Made by a program: the position numbers and the translations under genes. The notes under the pieces were generated by a model. The model was not told the origin of the DNA. It saw only the letters and a program-made list of their open reading frames with translations, and did no database searches. A stretch of 12,903 bases of DNA, from contig JAPPIY010000036.1 in assembly GCA_026914095.1 (NCBI GenBank), forward strand, positions 1,354-14,256, given 5' to 3'. The DNA is from Oligoflexia bacterium. Lineage in GTDB: Bacteria; Bdellovibrionota; Bdellovibrionia; Bdellovibrionales; UBA1609. Shown piece by piece: positions 1 through 6,577 of this stretch (positions are counted from its first letter, which is position 1; each line of letters opens with the position of its first letter).

Positions 1-882
1 TTTAAAAATCTCAAATTTGAATCTTTATCTGAGCCTAACCGCTCTCGAAACTCTATTGCTTATCCTGTTATTAAAGCTTGTGAAGACCCTTTGGAAAAAG
101 AGCAAATTGAGAAAAAGCTGGCTGAAATGCAAACAGAATGCCAGCAAAAACCCCAACAGGAAAATCAAGAGCAAAATCAATTAGTGGATCCGGCCACTGC
201 CAGCCACACTCCTTCTGGCTCTTCCCGCTCCCACTCTGCAAGTCAAGGGGGAATTAAAAGCGATTCTTTTTCCTATGGAAAAAACAATCCCTTTAGAGCA
301 ACTAACAGCAAACGGGAAACAGAAGACAGCCAAGACCCCAGCTCCCGCTTTGAAGTTTCTTTTCCCTACGATCCCAAAAGACCCCCGTCAACTGATAATA
401 ATAAGGGAACTTCTGTCTCGGCCGATTTTGAAGAAAACAGTAAAACGGATTCTCAAACTCCCAGTCCTAACAGCTCTGTCAATTTCCCCAGCGCAAGAGG
501 AATTTCATCTCAGAAATACAGACCATCTACAGGAAATAACAATTCGCCCCTAGCAGAAACAGATCCCATAGAAGGAACAACTGAAACATCATTAGGCGAA
601 AAGATAAATAAAGGAGTTAGAAGGTTTTTAAGCTCTGGGGAACAATACGGGCTGATAGATGACAGCCCTTCTTCCGGCTCCGCCACCTCTTCTTTTTTAG
701 ACTGGATGAGCGATCAAACAAGGAAGGCAAAAACACAAGCTCTAAAAGCTTATGACAGCATGGTGGGAATTACCCGCGCGGATTTTCAAAGAAGATTGCA
801 ACTCAATGATGAAAATGTGGATTTGTTTGAGCTTCAAAGAGAAATGTTTATAAAAGCCTGCAAAACCCACAACTGCAATTGA
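1..882 (+). CDS. Low-complexity Ser/Pro/Asn/Gln-rich protein, C-terminal part
   Basis: The frame is open from the first base of the window, so the true start lies upstream and 293 residues are visible. I do not recognise the family. A short charged Glu/Gln/Lys stretch (about residues 31-58) leads into roughly 150 residues dominated by Ser, Pro, Asn, Thr and Gln, which is expected to be disordered. The last 90 or so residues look helical and folded, with the segment DWMSDQTRKAKTQALKAYDS and a Cys-containing tail ending CKTHNCN. No signal peptide or membrane segment is visible in this part. Codon phasing is consistent throughout and the stop is a clean TGA. A TTG at base 91 could act as a start but has no ribosome-binding site, and coding continues upstream of it. 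The function is unknown; a secreted or surface-associated protein with a flexible linker is one possibility only. Confidence 0.75.
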   Translation, partial: FKNLKFESLSEPNRSRNSIAYPVIKACEDPLEKEQIEKKLAEMQTECQQKPQQENQEQNQLVDPATASHTPSGSSRSHSASQGGIKSDSFSYGKNNPFRATNSKRETEDSQDPSSRFEVSFPYDPKRPPSTDNNKGTSVSADFEENSKTDSQTPSPNSSVNFPSARGISSQKYRPSTGNNNSPLAETDPIEGTTETSLGEKINKGVRRFLSSGEQYGLIDDSPSSGSATSSFLDWMSDQTRKAKTQALKAYDSMVGITRADFQRRLQLNDENVDLFELQREMFIKACKTHNCN

Positions 883-924
883 GTTAAAATGTTGCATTTA
901 ACAAACCTAAGTACCTAAGACCGA

Positions 925-1291
925 TCAAAGCGCATCCACACGATTCCTCAGTTTATAGGTATCGCCTGAGTTTATAAAATCAGGGTTGTTTATTTCTATA
1001 AAATTCAGTAATCTGATTTTTAACTCCATCGCGGGGCTATTCTAAATTGATGCAGACTATTCACAGCAGATTCAGAGCTAGCTTTTATCCCCTGTTTATA
1101 AGCTTCTATCAAAGCTTCTGCTCCCCATTTACTTTGTTGTCCATTAAAATAATTTCAGCTGAGGAAAAGCGGTTAGCGGCCTTATAACAGATTGCCTGGC
1201 TGAAACAGAATATTGATCCCTTTGAACCGCTTGCAGTATTTTGCCGATTAGCTCCTTCTTCTATCTGGCTGATAGACAAATCTTTTGCCAA
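925..1291 (-). pseudogene. Possible decayed gene remnant, unidentified
   Basis: Three consecutive minus-strand stretches read like protein but are broken by stops and frame changes. The first (1291 to about 1109) contains AKDLSISQIEEGANRQNTAS and is in frame with the end of the Rpn gene just past its stop. The second (1154-1020) contains KWGAEALIEAYKQGIKASSE. The third (1029-925) starts MELKIRLLNFIEINNPDF and its ATG overlaps the stop of the second. Composition is ordinary for coding sequence, but no family is recognised and no start or Shine-Dalgarno site supports translation. An imperfect direct repeat, CCTCAGTTTATA/CCTGAGTTTATA (946-957 and 965-976), lies inside. It could instead be non-coding spacer that is open by chance. 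Confidence 0.3.
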
Positions 1292-1300
1292 ACATTCATC

Positions 1301-2338
1301 TTAAGCCCCGTTTTTGAGTTTTTTAATCTCTTTTTCAGGCAAACCTGTCACTTCTGAAATAAAAGAAATATCAGCCTTCTTTTTCAGCATATTTAAAATA
1401 ATTTGCTTTTGGCCTTCTTGACGGCCTTCTTGACGGCCTTCTTGACGGCCTTCCCAGCGGCCTTCTTCTCTTATGTTCTCTCTGACATCCATATAACCTC
1501 CTTTTTTAAAGATTCCCTCTCTTAATGCCCTTTTTTCTGTCCGCTCCCATAACTTATCAGACACTCCAAAGGACTTAAAATAATTCATTATGCTTAACAC
1601 CAAATCATTATCCGCTTTAGTTGAAAATACTCCAAACTCAGCTAAAATCTTTAACAAATCCTCCTCTGTTATCTTTTTCTTATCCTTTAATGTCCAAATC
1701 TTCTCAAATACATTCAGTATCCCTTTGCTCTTTTTAAAGCTCTTGCCTTTCAAAAGCTTTTTTAAATTCTTATCCTGAACATCCAATAACTTCATCTTGA
1801 AGTTTAGCATATTTTCACAACAAGATAAAGGAATTTTAGACAAATAATCCCCAAAAAGCGCTTCCTGAAAAGACAATTTCCACTTCCAAGCTTTCCTTCC
1901 ATGATAGAACAATAAAGAAATTATAGGCTGAGGGTGGCCGGTCTGCTTTATAAACAGCTCATGGATATAAGTCTGATAATACAACTGTTTAGTAAAAAGA
2001 CGACGATCATAGTGTGATTTGTGCTCCAATATTATAACTATTCTTAAGCGGTTTTTTGAGTCTTTTTTTAGAGGAAGAGAGTAAATAAGATCAGCTATCA
2101 GTCCTTTTTTTAAGCTGTCTTTTTCAATCCCTATACCACTCCAACCATAATCTGACCATTCTTCTTTGGGTAGAGCCAGCTTAAAAAGCTCAACCGCAAG
2201 CTTAGGACTGGAATAAACTTCTTTAAAAAATTTATCATGAGGGCTGGAGACTTTTTGTGGTGAAGATTCCTTACTGCCTTGTAAATTTGCTGTCAGCTTT
2301 TTTGTTGTTTCTCTTGCGCGCTTTGGCTTTCTCTTCAT
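1301..2338 (-). CDS. Rpn-family PD-(D/E)XK nuclease / transposase_31-like protein
   Basis: The 345-residue protein matches the Rpn (recombination-promoting nuclease, formerly transposase_31) family. The N-terminus is a basic leader, followed by the family opening motif HDKFFKEVYS (residues 34-43). Next come an Asp in GLIADLIYSL (D83) and the strand ILEHKS (E105, K107); these form the D...ExK core of a PD-(D/E)XK nuclease. The segment ISLLFYHGRKAW (140-151) is also typical. The C-terminus carries repeated EGRQ units and then a small helical segment, SEVTGLPEKEIKKLK. Family members cleave DNA and promote RecA-independent recombination; that role here is inferred from homology. The gene stands alone. 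Upstream there is only a weak GGG-containing ribosome site about 7 bases before the ATG. All catalytic residues I expect are present, so it looks intact. Confidence 0.85.
   Translation of the reverse strand: MKRKPKRARETTKKLTANLQGSKESSPQKVSSPHDKFFKEVYSSPKLAVELFKLALPKEEWSDYGWSGIGIEKDSLKKGLIADLIYSLPLKKDSKNRLRIVIILEHKSHYDRRLFTKQLYYQTYIHELFIKQTGHPQPIISLLFYHGRKAWKWKLSFQEALFGDYLSKIPLSCCENMLNFKMKLLDVQDKNLKKLLKGKSFKKSKGILNVFEKIWTLKDKKKITEEDLLKILAEFGVFSTKADNDLVLSIMNYFKSFGVSDKLWERTEKRALREGIFKKGGYMDVRENIREEGRWEGRQEGRQEGRQEGQKQIILNMLKKKADISFISEVTGLPEKEIKKLKNGA
1411..1470. repeat. 12-bp coding tandem repeat in the Rpn gene
   Basis: Three perfect copies of GGCCTTCTTGAC (1411-1446) are followed by two diverged copies starting GGCCTTC (1447-1458 and 1459-1470). 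On the minus strand each unit encodes a four-residue EGRQ-like step. The unit is a multiple of three, so copy-number change by slippage would lengthen or shorten the protein without a frameshift. Confidence 0.9.
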
Positions 2339-2622
2339 AAAAAACCCTAGTTGTTAAATATATTGAAATGACCCTAAACCCTTTTTTCACAAGGGACAAG
2401 CTGTTTTTTCTAATTATAGAAAGAAAACTGAATTTTATTTTGAAAGCAAGCAGGATACTCTGTGTGATTTGTCTTCCATCAGTAAATCAAACCTATTTTT
2501 AAAAAAAGTTATTCTCAATTTTGAAAGCTCTGTTATTTTCGCGCTATTACTTGACTCTACTTTTAAATGTAATTTTTCTAATTCTCTTTCTTAATGTTTT
2601 TACCGCTTTTTTTTCTTCTTCC
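2339..2622. other. Intergenic spacer between the Rpn gene and lepA
   Basis: This is AT-rich spacer upstream of the Rpn gene and downstream of lepA. One plus-strand frame stays open from about 2369 to 2596 but has no ATG or GTG start, no ribosome-binding site and no recognisable motif, so I do not call a gene. No convincing promoter was found for the Rpn gene: a minus-strand TATATT at 2362-2357 has no good -35 partner. Confidence 0.5.
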
Positions 2623-2643
2623 AAAAAAAAGCCGAAGAAGGCT
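2623..2643 (-). terminator. Intrinsic terminator of lepA
   Basis: On the minus strand, ten bases after the lepA stop, AGCC and GGCT form a short stem with loop TTCTTC. The stem leads directly into a run of eight T (bases 2630-2623). It is short but well placed, and no competing gene follows for about 280 bases. Confidence 0.6.
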
Positions 2644-2653
2644 GTCTTTACCT

Positions 2654-4480
2654 TCAATCATCTGTTTTCATCAGAGCCATAAAGGCTTTTTGAGGCACTT
2701 CAATTCGCCCAATGGCTTTCATTCTTTTTTTGCCTGATTTTTGCTTTTCCAGCAGTTTTTTCTTTCGTGTGACATCCCCCCCATAAAGTTTAGCTGTTAC
2801 ATCTTTACGATAAGCTCCTAAAGTCTCTCTGGCAATGATTTTTGCTCCAACAGCCGCCTGAATAGCCACTTGAAACTGTTGCCGTGGAATAAGCTCTTTC
2901 AGCCTTTGAACTAAATACCTCCCCTTTTGCTGAGCTTGGGAGCGATGAACAATGACAGAAAGGGCGTCAATAATTTCTCCGTTAAGCAAAACATCCATTT
3001 TAACTAAATCCGCCGGCTCATAGCCAATCAGCTCATAGTCCATAGAGGCATAGCCCCTAGACAAAGACTTTAACCGATCATGAAAATCTAAAATCATTTC
3101 ATTGAGCGGAATTTTATATTTTACAATCGCCTTATCACTTGAAATATATTCTATCCCTTCTTGAATGCCTCGTTTTTCTTCACACAATTTGAGCACAGCC
3201 CCCAGATATTCAGAGGGAGAATGAATTTGCGCCCTGGCAAAAGGCTCTTCCAAGCGGTCAATTTTAGTGGGATCAGGAAGCAAAGAGGGGTTTTCCACCT
3301 CCAACACTTCCCCTTTCTTTAAATAAGTTTTATAAATCACACTGGGAGCTGTTGTGATCAGATCCAGCTCAAACTCTCTTTCCAGCCTTTCTTGAACAAT
3401 CTCCCGATGAAGCAAGCCTAAAAAGCCGCAACGAAAGCCAAAACCTAAAACTTTAGACGACTCCACCTCATAAGCTAAACTGGAATCATTTAAAGCCAGT
3501 TTTTCCAAAGCTTTTTTCAATGGCTCAAAATTATCAGAGGATATAGGGAAAACACCGGAATAAACCATAGGCTGAGCTTTTTTAAAGCCGGCCAAAGCGG
3601 GAACTTCTTTTGTCCGCTTATGGGTGATAGTATCCCCCACTCTCATATCGGCGATCTCTTTAACTCCTGTAATCACAAAGCCGACTTCCCCCGTTTTTAA
3701 CTCTTTCAGCTCAGAGGCAAAAGGAGTAAAAGCGCCTAGCTGTAAAACCTCGCACTCTCTATTTGTTCCCTTTAAATAAATCGTATCTCCTTTTTTAAGG
3801 CTTCCCTGTTTGACACAGCAAAGAGCAATCACCCCCTGATAAGGGTCAAACCAAGAATCAAAAATTAAAGCCCTTAAGGCCGATGAGAAAGGCAAGGCTA
3901 GGGAAGACTTAAAGCTTTCTTCTTGAGGAGGAGGCACTCTTTGCGCAACCGCTGATAAAATTTCTTTGATTCCTGTTTTTTCTTTAGCGCTGGCAAGCAA
4001 AATTTCCCCTTCCTTAACGCCAATTAAATCTTTCAACTGCTGTTTTACCTCTTCAATTCTTTGAGAGGGCAAATCAATTTTGTTGATCACAGGTATAATT
4101 TCCAAATTATTTTCCAAAGCCAGCAGGGTGTTAGCCATCGTTTGCGCTTCAATCCCCTGGCAGGCGTCCACCACCAACAAAGCGCCTTCACAGGCCGACA
4201 GAGAGCGGGAGACTTCATAAGAAAAATCAACATGTCCAGGGGTGTCTATTAAATTGAACTGATAAGTTTTGCCCTCATCACTTTTAAAAGACAGACGGAC
4301 AGTTTGAGCTTTAATGGTAATGCCCCTTTCTCTTTCTAAGTCCATGCTGTCTAAAAAGCGATCCTTTTTAGTGCGATCATCCACAGCTTGCGTCAGCTCT
4401 AAAAAACAATCCGCCAGACTGGACTTTCCATGATCAATATGAGCAATGATTGAGAAGTTACGGATATTTTCCAAAGACAT
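2654..4480 (-). CDS. lepA: Elongation factor 4 (ribosomal back-translocase GTPase)
   Basis: The 608-residue protein has the usual length for LepA/EF4, a translation GTPase that binds stalled or mistranslocated ribosomes at the membrane-cytosol interface. The G domain is complete: G1 AHIDHGKSS (residues 13-21), the switch segment ERGITI, G3 DTPGH (79-83), G4 NKID (133-136) and G5 SAK (164-166). EF-G-like domains II, III and V follow. The LepA-specific C-terminal domain is present, with YGGDVTRKKKLLEKQKSGKK close to the end, the basic segment that binds ribosomal RNA. The ATG was chosen because the family begins with NIRNFSIIAHIDHGKS. It lies two bases after the stop of the upstream ribbon-helix-helix gene, so the two are probably cotranscribed and may be translationally coupled. 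Unlike in enterobacteria, signal peptidase lepB does not follow. Confidence 0.97.
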   Translation of the reverse strand: MSLENIRNFSIIAHIDHGKSSLADCFLELTQAVDDRTKKDRFLDSMDLERERGITIKAQTVRLSFKSDEGKTYQFNLIDTPGHVDFSYEVSRSLSACEGALLVVDACQGIEAQTMANTLLALENNLEIIPVINKIDLPSQRIEEVKQQLKDLIGVKEGEILLASAKEKTGIKEILSAVAQRVPPPQEESFKSSLALPFSSALRALIFDSWFDPYQGVIALCCVKQGSLKKGDTIYLKGTNRECEVLQLGAFTPFASELKELKTGEVGFVITGVKEIADMRVGDTITHKRTKEVPALAGFKKAQPMVYSGVFPISSDNFEPLKKALEKLALNDSSLAYEVESSKVLGFGFRCGFLGLLHREIVQERLEREFELDLITTAPSVIYKTYLKKGEVLEVENPSLLPDPTKIDRLEEPFARAQIHSPSEYLGAVLKLCEEKRGIQEGIEYISSDKAIVKYKIPLNEMILDFHDRLKSLSRGYASMDYELIGYEPADLVKMDVLLNGEIIDALSVIVHRSQAQQKGRYLVQRLKELIPRQQFQVAIQAAVGAKIIARETLGAYRKDVTAKLYGGDVTRKKKLLEKQKSGKKRMKAIGRIEVPQKAFMALMKTDD

Positions 4481-4482
4481 AA

Positions 4483-4677
4483 TTATTGTGTTTTTTGATC
4501 CTTTTCCTCAAAAAGAGAAATTTGACCTGATAAATTCTCATCGTATTTTTTGACAATCAAGTCAATTCCCTGCCGAATCAGCTCAGAAACAGGCACTTTT
4601 AAACGGTCGTTTAACTCTTTAAGCTGGTCTTGCTGTTTTTCAGTGATATAAATAGTAGTTGCCACTTTTTTTGACAT
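4483..4677 (-). CDS. Small ribbon-helix-helix (CopG/Arc-type) DNA-binding protein
   Basis: This 64-residue protein starts with a beta-strand segment, TTIYITEKQQDQLKELNDRL (residues 7-26), followed by a second helix, VPVSELIRQGIDLIVKKY. That is the strand-helix-helix pattern of the ribbon-helix-helix fold, in which dimers insert a two-stranded sheet into the DNA major groove. The acidic, polar tail could be disordered. Such proteins act as antitoxins or autorepressors, but no toxin gene adjoins it: downstream is lepA, two bases away, and upstream is an ATPase relic 11 bases away. It may regulate its own operon and hence lepA, which is inference. No clear Shine-Dalgarno site precedes the ATG. 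The fold call is fairly secure; the function is not. Confidence 0.75.
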   Translation of the reverse strand: MSKKVATTIYITEKQQDQLKELNDRLKVPVSELIRQGIDLIVKKYDENLSGQISLFEEKDQKTQ

Positions 4678-4688
4678 AATAAAAGGTT

Positions 4689-4925
4689 TTACACCAAATC
4701 AATGAAAATGCCAATTTTCTTTTCTTCCCTCTTTATAGAGTTGGCTCTGAAAAAGTCTCTTGTAATAAAATTTCTATCTTTTAAATTTTCAAGATCAAAA
4801 TATTTCCATTTTGGGTAAAGGCTTTTTAAAAGGTGAGTTTTACCACACTGACGAACACCTAAAAGAATGACCACAGGAAACTGCTTTAAAAGAAACCTAT
4901 TTTTTTTCGCAGTGTCTTTTAACAC
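4689..4925 (-). pseudogene. Truncated AAA_14 ATPase remnant
   Basis: Of the 78 residues, the first 55 or so match the start of AAA_14 (DUF4143-type) ATPases. A Walker A motif, GVRQCGKTHLLK, is followed by YFDLENLKDRNF, the conserved stretch after the first helix. The sensor, Walker B and C-terminal DUF4143 regions are missing and the last 20 residues do not match the family, so this is a broken copy. The only start is GTG at 4925; the frame is open back to about 4943 but without an ATG. It differs clearly from the complete family member at 10217-11353, so it is not a recent duplicate. It points in the same direction as the ribbon-helix-helix gene and lepA and could still provide upstream sequence for them. 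Confidence 0.65.
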
Positions 4926-5216
4926 CAGCCATTTCTTAACTCTACACTAAAATTTTACTGGTTTCAAGGATTTTTTAATCAAGCTTTTTTTGAGAAGCCA
5001 CGGATATATTTTCTTCTGCCTCCGTTTTTTTCCTGTTTCCAAATAAAAGGCCCCCAACTCCAGCCTTCCTAAGTTTTTTTATAGAAGCTACCTAGAATGA
5101 AAAGGCAGTCCCAACCTCTTACAATTGGCTGTGGCATTCACTGACTTGTTGTTATGCGCTGAAATTTTAAAAGACAAATTGGTTATACCTATACTTAACC
5201 CTTCAATTCAGAAAAA

Positions 5217-5293
5217 TGGCGCGCCCGAGAGGACTTGAACCCCTAACCCCTAGATCCGAAGTCTAGTGCTCTATCCAATTGAGCTACGGACGC
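5217..5293 (-). tRNA. tRNA-Arg (anticodon TCG)
   Basis: The 77-base gene folds into a full cloverleaf. The acceptor stem is GCGTCCG/CGGGCGC with one G-T pair, and the D stem is GCTC/GAGC with loop AATTGGATA. The anticodon stem CTAGA/TCTAG encloses loop CTTCGGA, giving anticodon TCG. The T arm is AGGGG-TTCAAGT-CCTCT. The discriminator G is followed by an encoded CCA. A at position 20 agrees with bacterial arginine identity. It reads CGA and possibly other CGN codons. It stands alone, with no repeat of its 3' end in the window, so there is no sign of an integrated element. Confidence 0.97.
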
Positions 5294-5439
5294 GCTGTTC
5301 TTAACACTTTCTTAACAAAAAAAGCGCATTTTTTCAAAAGATTCAAAAAAACAAGTCTATTTTTCTCCCGCTTTTATTTTTATGACCCCACACAATATTT
5401 TTCTTGACCCACTTTGAAAAATGTCCAACCATATTAAGT

Positions 5440-5560
5440 TTAGAAACAGCTGTAAAGAACGAAAATGCATCAGAAGAACAAGCTTCTGAGTAATCTCTGC
5501 GCTTAATTCTACAATTTATAGAGAAAACAGGATTTGGAAACAGATCCTGTTTTCTTTTTT
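5440..5560 (+). ncRNA. Candidate small RNA ending at an orphan terminator
   Basis: No gene lies on the plus strand between 883 and 5862, yet a strong plus-strand terminator sits at 5522-5560. This implies a short transcript that ends there. Upstream, CAGAAG/CTTCTG (5471-5488) forms another small hairpin. A possible -10 (TATTAA, 5432-5437) and a TTGACC (5404-5409) are 22 bases apart, too far for a normal promoter, so the 5' end is uncertain. A 13-codon ATG frame at 5465-5506 has no ribosome-binding site. I recognise no known RNA family. Confidence 0.3.
5522..5560 (+). terminator. Strong intrinsic terminator, plus strand
   Basis: A perfect 12-bp stem, AGAAAACAGGAT (5522-5533) with ATCCTGTTTTCT (5544-5555), encloses a 10-base loop and runs into TTTTCTTTTTT. 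On the minus strand the stem is not followed by an uninterrupted T run, so plus-strand action is more likely. Confidence 0.75.
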
Positions 5561-5797
5561 CTTACTGACCAGTTCTGTTTAAGTTTTTAGATTTTTTACT
5601 AATTTGATTTGAAGCTTTTCAGAGAAAGATGGAACTCCCGCGAAGATGGAAAGCTCACCTAAATTGTAAAACTCAACCAGTATCCGTATAATTTATAAAT
5701 TCAAGTATTTCCAAGAAGTTAAAACTTTTCTCAGAGACATTGCTTATAATATCTATAAAAATCTACTTAGTGATATGACAAAGCATTAAACACAATA

Positions 5798-5833
5798 TGG
5801 AAAAATTTTCCACTTATAAAGTTTTTCTATACT
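5798..5833 (+). promoter_or_regulatory. Putative promoter with overlapping palindrome
   Basis: The 15-base palindrome TGGAAAAATTTTCCA (5798-5812) covers the -35 position of a promoter whose -10 is TATACT (5828-5833), about 30 bases before the lipoprotein ATG. The -35 (TTTTCC) is weak, which would suit a regulated promoter. A perfect TATAAT at 5745-5750 is an alternative, more distal -10. The remainder of 5561-5862 is AT-rich spacer in which I see no gene. Confidence 0.35.
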
Positions 5834-5862
5834 TTATTTTATTTTTATGCTAATAAAGACTC

Positions 5863-6315
5863 ATGACAACAAAACATTTTTTCTATTTTATCTTTGTTTT
5901 ATGTTTTGTGTCAGCTTGTAACCACTTAGACACTAGCTGTTTAGAAATCAATTGGTATGAACTAGGCCGTCAAGACAGCACTAGAGGCTTAACTCAATCC
6001 ACCAGCTTTGCGGAAAGACAAAAAATTTGCCCTGTTAAATCCAAATCCATTCAAGCCAAAGCTTATAAAAATGGCTTCTCAGCTGGCTTAATAAGCTATT
6101 GCAATTTTAAAACCGGTTATATTTACAGCCTTTCTCAAATGAAACAAGAAGTTTCCGCCTGCCCTGAGGATCTAAAAATGGAATTTTTAAAAGGCTATGA
6201 AATAGGAGCTTACATGAAAAAAATACAAACTCTTCAAAATGAAATTCAAGATAAAATTCAAAGTGTGAATAAAAAATTAGAAAACCATCACTCTCGCTTT
6301 TCTATGACAGAATAA
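5863..6315 (+). CDS. DUF2799-like lipoprotein
   Basis: This is a 150-residue exported protein. Residues 1-18 form a signal peptide with a hydrophobic core rich in Phe, ending in lipobox VSAC (16-19), so Cys19 is probably lipidated and the protein anchored in a membrane. The mature part resembles DUF2799 lipoproteins: WYELGRQDSTRGLT near the start, then YKNGFSAGLISYCN, then a Cys-Pro segment and FLKGYEIGAYMKK. The repeated Y/W-x-x-G-(x)-G pattern and paired cysteines are characteristic. The last 40 residues are charged and probably coiled coil. The molecular function of the family is unknown; a cell-envelope role is inferred. It is a single gene with no neighbour on its strand, and the ATG lacks a clear Shine-Dalgarno site. 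Confidence 0.75.
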   Translation: MTTKHFFYFIFVLCFVSACNHLDTSCLEINWYELGRQDSTRGLTQSTSFAERQKICPVKSKSIQAKAYKNGFSAGLISYCNFKTGYIYSLSQMKQEVSACPEDLKMEFLKGYEIGAYMKKIQTLQNEIQDKIQSVNKKLENHHSRFSMTE

Positions 6316-6577
6316 CCTATCTGTCTTTAAAACCCCGACTGTCCTATTTGAAAATTCGGGAATTATAGACTCAACTTCGCATAAAGAATCGTCAAACTAA
6401 GGAAATGAAAGAGTTTTGAGCAATTTCTCTGGGAAATAAATAAGGATAAAATTAAAACAAAAAGAAATAGAAAAAGCCTCTAAAAAACAGAGTAAATAAA
6501 GGAGCCATGCAAAGTTAAGCCTCTAATTCCCAAAATTTCAGTTTTAATGCCAAACAACGAAAAGCCTCATTATTATA
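6316..6577. other. Spacer between convergent genes, with a 7-bp repeat
   Basis: This region separates the 3' ends of the lipoprotein gene and bioB. AAGCCTC occurs three times (6474-6480, 6517-6523, 6562-6568) at spacings of 43 and 45 bases; the first two are parts of a 10-base match, AAGCCTCTAA. No convincing terminator stem is visible for either gene. A GGAG followed by ATG at 6507 opens only two codons. Confidence 0.4.

Noticed and set aside
275..553. A 92-codon plus-strand frame inside the first gene
   Set aside because: It overlaps the better-supported frame running from base 1 to 882 and shows no family motif.
976..1021. Terminator of the first gene from AAAATCAG/CTGATTTT
   Set aside because: The loop is close to 30 bases and the stem is AT-rich, so it is too weak to call.
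2369..2596. Open plus-strand frame of about 75 codons between the Rpn gene and lepA
   Set aside because: It has no ATG or GTG start, no ribosome-binding site and no recognisable motif; AT-rich spacer can stay open by chance.
4483..4925. Toxin-antitoxin pair
   Set aside because: The ribbon-helix-helix protein resembles an antitoxin, but the adjacent fragment is a truncated AAA_14 ATPase, not a toxin.
4998..5030. Terminator-like hairpin ACGGA/TCCGT followed by seven T
   Set aside because: The stem is only 5 bp with a 16-base loop and no transcript would need it; probably chance.
5217..5293. tRNA-Arg as an integration site for a mobile element
   Set aside because: I found no second copy of its 3' end in the window and no integrase gene nearby.
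5629..5691. 20-residue ORF in the spacer before the lipoprotein gene
   Set aside because: Too short, with purines directly against the ATG rather than a spaced ribosome-binding site, and no known peptide match.
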